A model generated the notes under the pieces. That model did not search any database. It saw only the letters and a list, made by a program, of their open reading frames with translations, and was not told the origin of the DNA. This document shows, in pieces, positions 8,859-17,935 of a stretch of DNA of 64,000 bases. The stretch's first letter is position 1. Each line of letters starts with the position of its first letter. The stretch is from the NCBI RefSeq assembly GCF_900116565.1, contig NZ_FPCJ01000001.1, positions 124,001-188,000 of the forward strand, given 5' to 3'. Position numbers and translations under genes: made by a program. The stretch comes from Thermoflavifilum thermophilum. Its GTDB lineage: Bacteria; Bacteroidota; Bacteroidia; Chitinophagales; Chitinophagaceae.

Positions 8859-11762
8859 TTATGGATATCTGTAACTCTCAGGCGGACCGAGATAGCTGGA
8901 TTGTTCACCTCCCATATCCACTACTATTTTTTGCAATACCACACCAGGATCCACAACCCAGAATTTCAACTTATGCCAGCCGGCATGATGAATATAGTGA
9001 AAGGTTGTCTGCCTATTGATGTTATCGCTCACCTGTTGTGCCCATGCCTGATCTGAGTGATCGGCATTCATGTTTACGATTTGCGGAGTATCCTCATCAA
9101 ATGCTACAGCATATCTCAGACCTTTTTTATGGAAGGGTAATGTAGGCGAAAGATATACGGTAACTTTCGCTTTTCCGGTATCGAAGAGCAGCATGTTGTA
9201 TTCCAGATGAGCATGTGCTTCATCTGCGGATATAGGACTGGCCGTTACGGGCATGATGGTCATAGCTGAAGATGTACGACCCAGATTGGGAATCTCAATC
9301 CAGTGCGCTTCAGCGTCATTCACAATGCGCGTGACATGCGGGGCTTCGATGGAAACATAGCCATTGCTTTCAATAAATCCTTGTTGATGTTGCAGCCATG
9401 TTGTATCGGGTTTGAAGGTAATGATTTTTACATGCGCTGCTTGATGAGTGGAAGCCAAAATATGGATCCAGCTTGTATCCCAGCCTTCAGGTGCTTGTTG
9501 CCAGTTCACCCGAATCTCGATCCGTTGTTGATCAGTTATATACGCATCGGAAGTAGATAATAATACCCAAGGTGATGTAGCATGCAGGTGTACATGAAAG
9601 GGCTGAAATCCTTTGTTGTAGATATCTATGTACAAAGGAGTGTCTGTTTGAAATGGTGAACATGTGGGAAGCTGAAAAATGGTTTGTTGATCATGTGGAT
9701 CATAAGATGGACCACCGGTTACATCCACTCCCATTTTTGCCCGGTCAGGCAACTGTACGGTGGCCGTGATGGGCCTATAATTTCTTCCCGGTTCCTGCCA
9801 GTAAATATATCCAATGTGCGACTGATCCATCATGTGATTCCATTTCCCATGCGCCATGATATGATTGTAGGTGTAAGACAGCAGGCTATCGCGTGCATAC
9901 AATGCCTTTGCACTATCGGCCAGTTGATTCGTGGCAGCCCGGCCCTGCAAAGCATACAGGCGATTCTTGCCCACCGTTACATACAGGGCATTCAAGTTTG
10001 CTGAAGCCAGCACGGGATATAACACCAGCTGGTAATAAGCATCGCGATAGATGCTGTCGAGCCGCTGATACACCTTTTGTGCACTATCGGCCAACTGCTG
10101 ATAAGCACGTACCACCCGATCGGCTTCCTGATAATGTTGCAGGCTATAAGTAAAAGGCGTGATTAACTCGGGTTTGCGACGGGAATTGAATTTGGTGTAT
10201 TGCGCCAGGAAATAGGCTACCGGAGCGGAGAGGCTGTCATTAAACTGTTCGGCAGCCCATTGCCGATAGTAATCGGGTAAGCGTGAAGCTGGCCACTGCT
10301 CAGGATTCCAGGCATAATCCAGGAAAAAGCTGATGGGAAATTCCATAGGTTTCAAATCGCCCACATTCACAATCCAGATGCGGCGGGCATGATAGGCATA
10401 AGCCAGATGCATTTGTTCCCATACGCGTTCAATCTGGTTGGTGTTAATCCACTTATAATTTCTTGGGTCGCCCACATAATCAAAATGATAGTACACGCCA
10501 TATCCACCCAGTCGATTGCTATCTTTTAATTCCGGGAGCCGGCGGATATTGCCCCAGTTGTCATCGGAAAACAACAGCGTCACATCGTCGGGTACGCGCA
10601 TGCCCCGATCGTAATATTCCTGTACTTCTTTGTACAATGCCCAATCCTGCGGGGTTTCAGAAGCGGGTTTACCCGTAACTTCAGCAATAATCTGGCGTTG
10701 ATCATGGACGATTTTTTCTAACAAAGCAATATTAGCTGTGTCGCTCATCGGCATATCGCCATTGCCCCGCATGCCGATGGTAACAATACTTTCATGATGA
10801 TCCATGTGCTCAATACCCTGACGCCAGAACGCCCTTAACACGCTGTCGTTTGTTTGATAATTCCACGGTCCATGCCCCAGGCGAATCCATTCCTGCTGGG
10901 ATCGCATCATGGGCTCATGGTGTGACGTGCCCATCACAATGCCATATTGATTAGCCATGACGGGATTTAAAGTATCATCCAGATTAAAAGCATTGGCCCA
11001 CATAGCCGGCCACAGGTAATTCCCGCGCAGGCGCAGGATGAGCTCAAACACTTTTTCGTAGAATAGATGATTGAAATTGCCAAATTTTTCGTGCACCCAA
11101 CCCGAGAGCGCGGGGGCTTCATCATTCAGGAAAATGCCTCGATACTTCACCCGGGGCGAGTCAACCAGAGGAGCCTGAAGTCGTACATACAGTATGGAAT
11201 GATGCTTCACCGGCACGTCGGCCCACCAGTACCACGGCGACACGCCAATGCTGCGAGAAAGCGTAAGAGCGCCATAAGCCGTTCCTCTCCTGTCGCTGCC
11301 CGCAATCACCAGCACCTTCTCAACATGAGGAAAAGGATGGGATAGCATGCTTACCTGAAAGGCTTCCCAGTGGTGACGGATAGACTGATAGTTCAATAGC
11401 CTACGTTGAAGCAGCAACCGAAGTGCCGCAGAATGTTCCAATGAGCCCAATAAAATCAGATTCCCGCGGGCCTGACGGATATCATGAATCAATGCCGGCT
11501 TTTTACCCGTAACCTTTTCAATATCACCCTGCAACCAGGCTGCCGCTTTACGTACCAGAAAATCTTCTGTCGTGTCCACATAAATGCTGCATACGCTTCG
11601 GGTATCGGCAATCCGAAAAGCCTGACGATCGCGCGTAGTCACCAGCTGGTACTGTGCTCGGGCCTGGATGGCAACTAACAACACCATCCATATCCATCCG
11701 ATGCAGGTTAAATGTTTTCTGTTGCCTGGCATTAACGATTGTTTGGATTGGATAAAAGCCAT
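8859..11762 (-). CDS. GH115 xylan alpha-1,2-glucuronidase
   Basis: A 967-residue secreted enzyme that should remove (4-O-methyl-)glucuronic acid side chains from xylan, including internal ones. A signal peptide ends near residue 36 (LLVAIQARA-Q); a second possible start is Met11. The GH115 catalytic region is marked by GNYLWPAMWANAFNLDDTL, VMGTSHHEPMMRSQQEW near residue 280, and LLFSDDNWGNIRRLPE near residue 395. The C-terminal ~300 residues are beta-rich, as in characterised GH115 proteins that need this domain for activity. Family length is about 800-1000, so this copy looks full length. It is the last enzyme gene of the xylan locus, about 130 bases after the CE15 gene, and complements that esterase. 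Confidence 0.92.
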   Translation of the reverse strand: MAFIQSKQSLMPGNRKHLTCIGWIWMVLLVAIQARAQYQLVTTRDRQAFRIADTRSVCSIYVDTTEDFLVRKAAAWLQGDIEKVTGKKPALIHDIRQARGNLILLGSLEHSAALRLLLQRRLLNYQSIRHHWEAFQVSMLSHPFPHVEKVLVIAGSDRRGTAYGALTLSRSIGVSPWYWWADVPVKHHSILYVRLQAPLVDSPRVKYRGIFLNDEAPALSGWVHEKFGNFNHLFYEKVFELILRLRGNYLWPAMWANAFNLDDTLNPVMANQYGIVMGTSHHEPMMRSQQEWIRLGHGPWNYQTNDSVLRAFWRQGIEHMDHHESIVTIGMRGNGDMPMSDTANIALLEKIVHDQRQIIAEVTGKPASETPQDWALYKEVQEYYDRGMRVPDDVTLLFSDDNWGNIRRLPELKDSNRLGGYGVYYHFDYVGDPRNYKWINTNQIERVWEQMHLAYAYHARRIWIVNVGDLKPMEFPISFFLDYAWNPEQWPASRLPDYYRQWAAEQFNDSLSAPVAYFLAQYTKFNSRRKPELITPFTYSLQHYQEADRVVRAYQQLADSAQKVYQRLDSIYRDAYYQLVLYPVLASANLNALYVTVGKNRLYALQGRAATNQLADSAKALYARDSLLSYTYNHIMAHGKWNHMMDQSHIGYIYWQEPGRNYRPITATVQLPDRAKMGVDVTGGPSYDPHDQQTIFQLPTCSPFQTDTPLYIDIYNKGFQPFHVHLHATSPWVLLSTSDAYITDQQRIEIRVNWQQAPEGWDTSWIHILASTHQAAHVKIITFKPDTTWLQHQQGFIESNGYVSIEAPHVTRIVNDAEAHWIEIPNLGRTSSAMTIMPVTASPISADEAHAHLEYNMLLFDTGKAKVTVYLSPTLPFHKKGLRYAVAFDEDTPQIVNMNADHSDQAWAQQVSDNINRQTTFHYIHHAGWHKLKFWVVDPGVVLQKIVVDMGGEQSSYLGPPESYRYP

Positions 11763-11893
11763 CGTTTATTTCCGTTTTTGTTTGGATGAAATGCTTGGGA
11801 TTAACCGCTCCGCTGCACGAATGCCATTGGTTAAACAGCGCCACAAATGCTACCCTGCGTTTGACATAACGTACGCCCGATTCTCATGGCATC

Positions 11894-13276
11894 TCAATGA
11901 AAATATTTTTTGGCAAAAGCAATGAAATAGGGCCAGTTGGGTCCATCGGTATGGCCGCCGAAATGCTGACGAAAGGCCAGGTCGCCGCTGATCAGCACCG
12001 TACCCATGGGCGGCATTTTGGTAGTGCCCAGGTCTTTTTTGCCTAACAAACGATACACCGGACCAGCGGCCACTTCGGCCATAAACTGTCCGCGATCATC
12101 TACCCAGTTGCCCTCCACTTCAGGCGATCCCTCGCTGATGAACACCGGACGTGGTGCACAAAGGGCAATGAGTTCATGGGCATCCACCGGCAGGTCGTTG
12201 GCCGTGAGCGGGCCATCGTATTTCAGGAAATTGCCACAAAACCAATGGTATTCGGCGGCACTGGCCAGGTTGCCCATGCCCTCGCCAAAATCGCGCCGGT
12301 AAAGCGTGGCGCCTCCCTTACCGGAAGAGCCAATCAGGGCAATGGCAAAACGCTGATCATAGGCCATGGTCACCAGGGCGGCCTTGCCATAGCGCGAAAC
12401 GCCTTCAATACCCACTTCGTGGGCATTAACCTCCGGCAGGGTTTCCAGATAATCCAGTGCCCGGCTGGCGCCCCAGGCCCAGGCGCGCAGCGCTCCCCAG
12501 TCGTAAGGCTTGCGGGGCTGGCCCCGGTTGCACAAGCCGATGATGCCCCGGGTGAGTCCCGCTCCGTTATCCTCCTGCACCGACGTAGGGTTCAGGATGG
12601 CATATCCCCAGCCCTGCTCAAGCACCAGCTTTTGCCAGGGAGTGGAACTGTCGCGCATGAAGGCGGGCAATCGAAATCCGGGCGGGAACACGAAGCCAAA
12701 TTCCATCATCACCGGCACAGGTCGCGTGATATGAGCCGGCAGGGTGAGCGTGAGCTGGATGTGGACATGAATAGCCGTGTCGAGCGAGGAATCCACATAC
12801 CCGATCACTTGCCTGGTGATGACGGGTATCTGCCATTGGGTGTCCTGCTTCTCCTCCACCACACGCCAGGTTACAGTTGGGGCATGCGGGGGCACGCGGC
12901 CATAAATGCAGGTATCGAAAGCGGCCACGATTTCTGGACGTCGCTTCTGCCACCATTGTGCGGGGGTGGTAACTCTTTCACCATCATGGCAAATCAATGG
13001 ATCGGGCAGGTGGGTGTAGGGATTGGCCTTCGACTCGTCGGTATTGGGCGGATACTTAGAACCAGGGTTGGGATCATAACCCGGTCGCAACGAATCAATG
13101 CCCAGCTGAGCCAGCATGAGCTGACGGTCCTGCACGGAAGCCTGATAGAGGCGCTGCTGTTGTTCCCGAAATGCTTGGAGCCTGGCCGAATCCATCACCT
13201 GCTGCGCACGTGCGGACCCGGCTATGGCTGCCCAGGTCGCGGCCGAAAACATCAGTAGATGAAAATGCCTTCTCAT
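11894..13276 (-). CDS. CE15 4-O-methyl-glucuronoyl methylesterase (glucuronoyl esterase)
   Basis: A 460-residue secreted alpha/beta hydrolase that should cleave ester bonds between glucuronic acid on xylan and lignin alcohols or methyl groups. The start at 13274-13276 (MRRHFHLLMFSAATWAAIAG) gives a signal peptide ending at ARA; the frame is open further upstream but that stretch overlaps the preceding gene. The nucleophile motif is GVSRYGKA, corresponding to GCSRxGK in the family; Cys is replaced by Val. The downstream HWFCGNFLKY and the C-terminal HFGGHTDGPNW with the catalytic His are also typical. Start and the upstream gene's stop are only 4 bases apart, so the two are translationally linked. 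Together with GH115 it marks the target as glucuronoxylan. Confidence 0.9.
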   Translation of the reverse strand: MRRHFHLLMFSAATWAAIAGSARAQQVMDSARLQAFREQQQRLYQASVQDRQLMLAQLGIDSLRPGYDPNPGSKYPPNTDESKANPYTHLPDPLICHDGERVTTPAQWWQKRRPEIVAAFDTCIYGRVPPHAPTVTWRVVEEKQDTQWQIPVITRQVIGYVDSSLDTAIHVHIQLTLTLPAHITRPVPVMMEFGFVFPPGFRLPAFMRDSSTPWQKLVLEQGWGYAILNPTSVQEDNGAGLTRGIIGLCNRGQPRKPYDWGALRAWAWGASRALDYLETLPEVNAHEVGIEGVSRYGKAALVTMAYDQRFAIALIGSSGKGGATLYRRDFGEGMGNLASAAEYHWFCGNFLKYDGPLTANDLPVDAHELIALCAPRPVFISEGSPEVEGNWVDDRGQFMAEVAAGPVYRLLGKKDLGTTKMPPMGTVLISGDLAFRQHFGGHTDGPNWPYFIAFAKKYFH

Positions 13277-13280
13277 GGTT

Positions 13281-15248
13281 TTAATGCGTGATGTGGATAT
13301 GAAATGGCACAGCGGGTAATCCATCACTATTATACAGGTTGGGATGCACCGGGCTATCACTCCAGGCATAGCGCACCTCCACCGGCCGATCCACCGCATC
13401 GCTCCAAACTTCCACCTCATTGTCCGAGATTATACGGGCATGAGCCCACACGAAATGATGGTCGTTGCCCGCAATCTGAAATTCATGCAGTGCAGGTCCT
13501 TGTTTTGCCTGCAGGCCTTTTCCCACGTTGCGAAACTTGAGTATGACATGATGGTTTTTCACCTCCATGCCCACACATTCCGGCCCGGGAGAGGTGTTCT
13601 CCATGCCAAAAACCACTTTTTCCGCCACCAGCGCCAGTCTTTCACCGACATCTTTTTTATCCAACGGATGGACATCATTCCATTCGCCAATATCAATGGT
13701 TACGGCCATACCCGTTTGTGGTAACCTCAAAGCCTCAGCCTGCGCAGCCCTGAGCATGGCCCAGCCGCTCCACTGATTAGGATCTTTTGCCGGAAAACCA
13801 TAATTGGGTAGCTGCACAAACAGGAAAGGAAAATCGCCCTCCTGCCATTTCTCGCGCCAGTCACGGATCATATGCATGAACAGGTCGGCATAGTTTTCCG
13901 GATGGGCCGTATTGGATTCGCCCTGATACCAGATGGCACCGCGTATGGTGTAGAGCAACAGGGGCTCGATCATGCCGTTGAAAAGGCCGGTGGGCTGATA
14001 TTGAATGAATACCTGTCCCTGCATGACGGGCATCCGCACGCCCACACGGTAAGACCAGGTTCCTCGCAAAGAGATTGTGTCGTTGCCGGCGACCAACGCA
14101 TAGATTTTATCGGGGACGAAACCCCAGGGCATGCCCGACTGATGCATAAGCCTGACAGTGATTTCATTCTCACCCGGTTTCAGCAGGTCGCCCGCCACGG
14201 GATAGATGCGGGGCGGATACTGATAGGTGATATTCCCCACGAAAGCACCATTCAGATAGGTATAATCGGCATCCACCAGTCTGCCCATCCATAAGGTAAC
14301 GGGCACATGCTGTTTTTCCCAGCGGGCCAGTAATTCGGCCGGGATATAAAATGTTTTTTTCAACCACACAATACCATAGAAATCCCGCCACTGTGGCGCC
14401 GTCCAGAAACCCGGCACCTGCACGGGTTGCCACAGGTTCATGTCGGCCTGCGGCAGTTTTTCATACCAGGGATGCAAAGCCTGCCAGCCACTGTCGTGTG
14501 CCCAGGCTGGTTCCATCCAGCTGGCTGTATGCTGCCAGTTGTTGCGGATGATGCTGTCAACAAAATGTGGATCGGCATAATGATCGGCCGTTTCGAGCTC
14601 CTGTGGGAAATCCTTAAGCGCATAGCGACTCATCCAGGCCTGGATGGGTGTGCCTCCCACGCTGGCATTGATAAGCCCGATCGGCACATGGTATTTTTCA
14701 TAGAGGGCTCGGGCAAAAAAATAAGCCGTGGCGCTGAAATCCAGCACGGTCCAGTCATTAGCCGGCAACCAGCTGCCCGATGATAGATCGGTATCCGGAC
14801 GCTGAAAATTCATTTGCATAGGCACCAGGAACTGGCGGATTTCCGGTTGATGTACCTGTGCTATCAAATGGGCATAACGCGGCTGCACGCGCCGCATGGG
14901 CAGTTGCATGTTCGACTGGCCGGAACATAGCCAAACATCACCAATGTAAATATCATGCAGGGTGATATGGTTTTTCCCGTCGATTTCCATGGCATAAGGC
15001 CCACCGGCCGGAGCTGGTATCAGACGAATCTGCCAATGGCCCTGATCATCAGCCTGCGTGCGATAAGTATGCTGCAAAAACATCAACCGAATCTGTTCAT
15101 GTGGCGATGCCCAGCCCCAGATGCGGGCGCTATCGTTGCGTTGCAACACCATGCCGTCGCTGATGATCCGGGGCAGGCGCACCTGAGCCACGGCCTGCTG
15201 CACCAGCAAGCCCATGGCAAACATCAGCATCCATCGTTTTTTCATCAT
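13281..15248 (-). CDS. SGNH-type acetylesterase (sialate O-acetylesterase family)
   Basis: A 655-residue secreted esterase. The start at 15246-15248 (MMKKRWMLMFAMGLL) gives a signal peptide ending AVA-Q. The serine motif is WLCSGQSNMQLPM near residue 115, and block-type segments such as INASVGGTPIQAWMS and IWYQGESNTAHPENYADL follow, as in the SASA family. The long middle part (about residues 250-380) contains an inserted beta-sandwich, common in this group. The family name comes from sialic acid deacetylation, but Bacteroidota members in xylan loci act as acetyl-xylan esterases, which is the more likely role here. It begins 10 bases after the xylose isomerase stop and is followed 4 bases later by CE15, so the three genes form one operon. 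Confidence 0.87.
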   Translation of the reverse strand: MMKKRWMLMFAMGLLVQQAVAQVRLPRIISDGMVLQRNDSARIWGWASPHEQIRLMFLQHTYRTQADDQGHWQIRLIPAPAGGPYAMEIDGKNHITLHDIYIGDVWLCSGQSNMQLPMRRVQPRYAHLIAQVHQPEIRQFLVPMQMNFQRPDTDLSSGSWLPANDWTVLDFSATAYFFARALYEKYHVPIGLINASVGGTPIQAWMSRYALKDFPQELETADHYADPHFVDSIIRNNWQHTASWMEPAWAHDSGWQALHPWYEKLPQADMNLWQPVQVPGFWTAPQWRDFYGIVWLKKTFYIPAELLARWEKQHVPVTLWMGRLVDADYTYLNGAFVGNITYQYPPRIYPVAGDLLKPGENEITVRLMHQSGMPWGFVPDKIYALVAGNDTISLRGTWSYRVGVRMPVMQGQVFIQYQPTGLFNGMIEPLLLYTIRGAIWYQGESNTAHPENYADLFMHMIRDWREKWQEGDFPFLFVQLPNYGFPAKDPNQWSGWAMLRAAQAEALRLPQTGMAVTIDIGEWNDVHPLDKKDVGERLALVAEKVVFGMENTSPGPECVGMEVKNHHVILKFRNVGKGLQAKQGPALHEFQIAGNDHHFVWAHARIISDNEVEVWSDAVDRPVEVRYAWSDSPVHPNLYNSDGLPAVPFHIHITH

Positions 15249-15258
15249 CGCATAGCTT

Positions 15259-16587
15259 TCAAATAAACCGATTGATAAGCAATTCCAGCCATTCCTGCCG
15301 ACCACTTATCTGACGTGGCTCTCCCTGGCTGATGGCATAATCGCGCAATTGCTCGAGTGAAACCTTTCCTTCTTCAAACTGCTTTCCCAATCCCTCATCG
15401 AACGAAGCATAGCGCTGGCGCCTGAATGCCTGATAGCGGCCATCTTCGAGGATCCGATCGGCAATCAGCAGCGCCCGCGCAAAAGCATCCATCCCGCAGA
15501 TATGGGCATAGAACAAATCTTCCGCATCGGTCGAATTTCTCCGGCGCTTGGCATCGAAATTCACGCCACCTCCCTGCAAGCCACCTGCTTCAAGGATCAC
15601 CAGCATAGCTTCTACCAGCTCGTTGATGTTGTTGGGAAACTGATCGGTATCCCAGCCGTTTTGATAATCGCCCCGATTGGCATCAATGGAACCCAGCAAA
15701 CCCGCATCGGCAGCCACCTGCAGCTCGTGCGTAAACGTATGGCCCGCCAGCGTGGCGTGATTCACTTCAATATTCAATTTGAAATCCTGCATCAGATCAA
15801 ACTCACGCAAAAAGCCAATCACCGTGGCCGCATCGTAATCATACTGGTGTTTGGTGGGTTCACAAGGTTTGGGTTCAATGAAGAAATTTCCTTTGAAACC
15901 CTGGCTGCGCGCATAATCACGTGCCTTATGCAAAAACATCGCAAAATGTTCTCGCTCGCGTTTCATGTTGGTGTTGAGCAAACTCATGTATCCTTCCCTT
16001 CCGCCCCAGAACACATAATTGGCCCCACCCAGATAAATCGTGGCATCCAGGGCAGCTTTCACCTGAGCCGCCGCATGCGCCAGCACAAGAAAATCCGGAT
16101 TGGTAGCGGCTCCATTCATATATCGTTTGTGGGAAAACAAATTGGCCGTGCCCCACAACAGCTGAATACCGCTGGCTTGTTGTTTCTGTTTTGCATATTC
16201 CACGATCTGTTGCAGCCGGCGTTCATTTTCCCGGATATCATCGGTAAAATCCACCACATCCACATCGTGAAAACAATAAAATGGCAGATTCATTTTGGTC
16301 ATGAACTCAAAAGCCGCATCCATTTTGTCTTTTGCTCGCTGGATAGGATCCGGATTCTGATTCCATGCAAAATCGTGCGTGCCCACACCAAAGGGATCGG
16401 CACCGGTGTTGCAGAACGAATGCCAATATGCACAGGCAAATCGAAAATGTTCTTTCATGGTCTTGCCCCGCACCACCCGGTTTTCATCATACCAGTGAAA
16501 GGCCAGCAGGTTATCGCTTTCCGGACCTTCATACTTGATTTGTGAAATGCCTTTGAAATACTCTTTTTCACCGATTAATACGTTCAT
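15259..16587 (-). CDS. xylA: Xylose isomerase
   Basis: A 442-residue cytoplasmic enzyme converting D-xylose to D-xylulose, the first intracellular step after oligomer breakdown. The start at 16585-16587 ([19 protein letters not shown]) matches the family N-terminus. Signature segments are present: [10 protein letters not shown]-like [10 protein letters not shown] with the catalytic His, the metal-binding [17 protein letters not shown], and [19 protein letters not shown]. The length and the [13 protein letters not shown] motif are those of the class II (long) enzymes. Its place inside the xylan locus, between the GH10 and the esterase genes, shows that the locus carries the product through to central metabolism. 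No xylulokinase gene is in the window. Confidence 0.97.
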   Translation of the reverse strand: MNVLIGEKEYFKGISQIKYEGPESDNLLAFHWYDENRVVRGKTMKEHFRFACAYWHSFCNTGADPFGVGTHDFAWNQNPDPIQRAKDKMDAAFEFMTKMNLPFYCFHDVDVVDFTDDIRENERRLQQIVEYAKQKQQASGIQLLWGTANLFSHKRYMNGAATNPDFLVLAHAAAQVKAALDATIYLGGANYVFWGGREGYMSLLNTNMKREREHFAMFLHKARDYARSQGFKGNFFIEPKPCEPTKHQYDYDAATVIGFLREFDLMQDFKLNIEVNHATLAGHTFTHELQVAADAGLLGSIDANRGDYQNGWDTDQFPNNINELVEAMLVILEAGGLQGGGVNFDAKRRRNSTDAEDLFYAHICGMDAFARALLIADRILEDGRYQAFRRQRYASFDEGLGKQFEEGKVSLEQLRDYAISQGEPRQISGRQEWLELLINRFI

Positions 16588-16632
16588 AGCTGATGATATT
16601 TTGTGATGAAAAAATTTGTTTACCAAACAAAA

Positions 16633-17763
16633 CTAAGGATAAGCCGCTGAACCTGCGGGTGAATGTTGCTTGCCTGCGCGCAGGGTTTTCATTCGTTGCA
16701 ATACCTGATACACGGAATCAAACATAGGTTTGGGATGATAAGCCGTATCAAACATCGTGGGCCAATCAGTTTCATGCAAGGCGCGCACAATCCAGCTATC
16801 GCGGTCGCCCACATTCCAGAAAGTGATATCATGCCGCTGAGCCGGTGGTATATTTCGGAAATAGGAGCGAATCACATCAGCCGCTTTGTGTGCCTGCAGG
16901 CGTTCCAGCTCGGGTGTCAATACCGCATGCGGATCATGATGCGGATTGACCCGAATATCCAGCTCCGATATGCGTACCTGCAGGCCTGTAGCAGCCAGGG
17001 CCTGAAACATACGATCCACGCCGCTGTCGGGCGTTGATATGCTGATATGCATTTGCGTGCCTATTCCAGTAATGGGAATATGATGCATGCGCAAAGTATG
17101 GATCAGCTCCAGCACGCCCTGCAATTTTTTGGGGTTGGATTCCAGATCATAATCATTGTAAAACAGTTCGGCCCTTGGATTGGCTTCGTGTGCATATTGA
17201 AATACGCGCTCCACGTAATGCGGACCCAGATATTTTCCCCAATAGAAATAACCTGGCCGATGGGGCCCATCTACCCGCAATTGCCCTGTGCTATCGTCAA
17301 TCGCTTCATTGACCACATCCCAGGCCCGGATTTGCGGATATCTGTGCATAACGGTGAAAATATACTGCTTCAGGAAGGCCTCGATTGCTGCCGAATCGCC
17401 CGCCAGGCGTTGCATGTAAGGCGAATTGTTCTGATACCAGCAAAGGGTATGTCCATAAATATGCAAACCTGCATGAGCGCAAATTTGCACCAATGTATCG
17501 GCCTGGTGAAAATCCAGCTGCCCATCGGGCCTCACAATAGCTCCATTCTTCAGTGCATATTCAAAACTAACCTGATCAAACTGATGGGTCACGATTTGCC
17601 GATACATGCTATCTCGTATCATGGGCATGTATCCGATGGCCACGCCCACGGGGATGGGAGAAGCAGATTTAAGTGTGGGTAGTGGAAATGAACCAAACGC
17701 ATACAAAACCAGGCAACAGCATAAAATTAAGATCTCTTTCCTGTAAATATTAGTAATCCACAT
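16633..17763 (-). CDS. GH10 endo-beta-1,4-xylanase
   Basis: A 376-residue exported xylanase that hydrolyses internal beta-1,4-xylosidic bonds. An N-terminal hydrophobic segment (ILILCCCLVLYAFGSFPL) acts as signal peptide or lipoprotein signal. The GH10 barrel follows directly: YGHTLCWYQNNSP near residue 110, the acid/base Glu in RAWDVVNEAIDD near residue 155, ITGIGTQMHI near 245, and the nucleophile Glu in VRISELDIRVNP near 275. No carbohydrate-binding module is present, unlike the neighbouring GH10. It is separated from that gene by about 170 bases containing a strong intrinsic terminator, and lies 46 bases upstream of xylA. It may process shorter oligosaccharides in the periplasm; that is inference. 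Confidence 0.95.
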   Translation of the reverse strand: MWITNIYRKEILILCCCLVLYAFGSFPLPTLKSASPIPVGVAIGYMPMIRDSMYRQIVTHQFDQVSFEYALKNGAIVRPDGQLDFHQADTLVQICAHAGLHIYGHTLCWYQNNSPYMQRLAGDSAAIEAFLKQYIFTVMHRYPQIRAWDVVNEAIDDSTGQLRVDGPHRPGYFYWGKYLGPHYVERVFQYAHEANPRAELFYNDYDLESNPKKLQGVLELIHTLRMHHIPITGIGTQMHISISTPDSGVDRMFQALAATGLQVRISELDIRVNPHHDPHAVLTPELERLQAHKAADVIRSYFRNIPPAQRHDITFWNVGDRDSWIVRALHETDWPTMFDTAYHPKPMFDSVYQVLQRMKTLRAGKQHSPAGSAAYP

Positions 17764-17806
17764 GTGTGTACATTCAGCTATTTATGCGCAAACAAAAAGA
17801 AGAAAA

Positions 17807-17828
17807 AAAGGAGTTAAAAAACTCCTTT
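17807..17828 (-). terminator. Intrinsic terminator/attenuator between two GH10 genes
   Basis: On the minus strand a 9-bp perfect stem (AAAGGAGTT / AACTCCTTT, 4-base loop) is followed directly by a run of Ts (TTTTCTTC). It lies after the stop of the CBM-containing GH10 and before the second GH10, inside a same-strand gene series. It likely ends most susC-susD-GH10 transcripts and lets a fraction read through into the downstream enzymes. Confidence 0.75.
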
Positions 17829-17935
17829 CCACCTCGTGGTGTTCATTGTTTAATAGAAGCACTCGCAATGAAATCCACCAGTTTTTCCTTTACCCATAAC
17901 CGAATGATAATATTAAAAAATACGATTTAGCATTT

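Noticed and set aside
12176-13258. Long open frame on the plus strand (about 360 codons) inside the CE15 region
   Set aside because: It is antisense to the well-supported glucuronoyl esterase, has no recognisable domain, and its composition reflects the complement of that gene.
15502-16545. Plus-strand open frame of about 347 codons opposite xylose isomerase
   Set aside because: xylA is certain by several motifs; the antisense frame shows no family signature or plausible start region.
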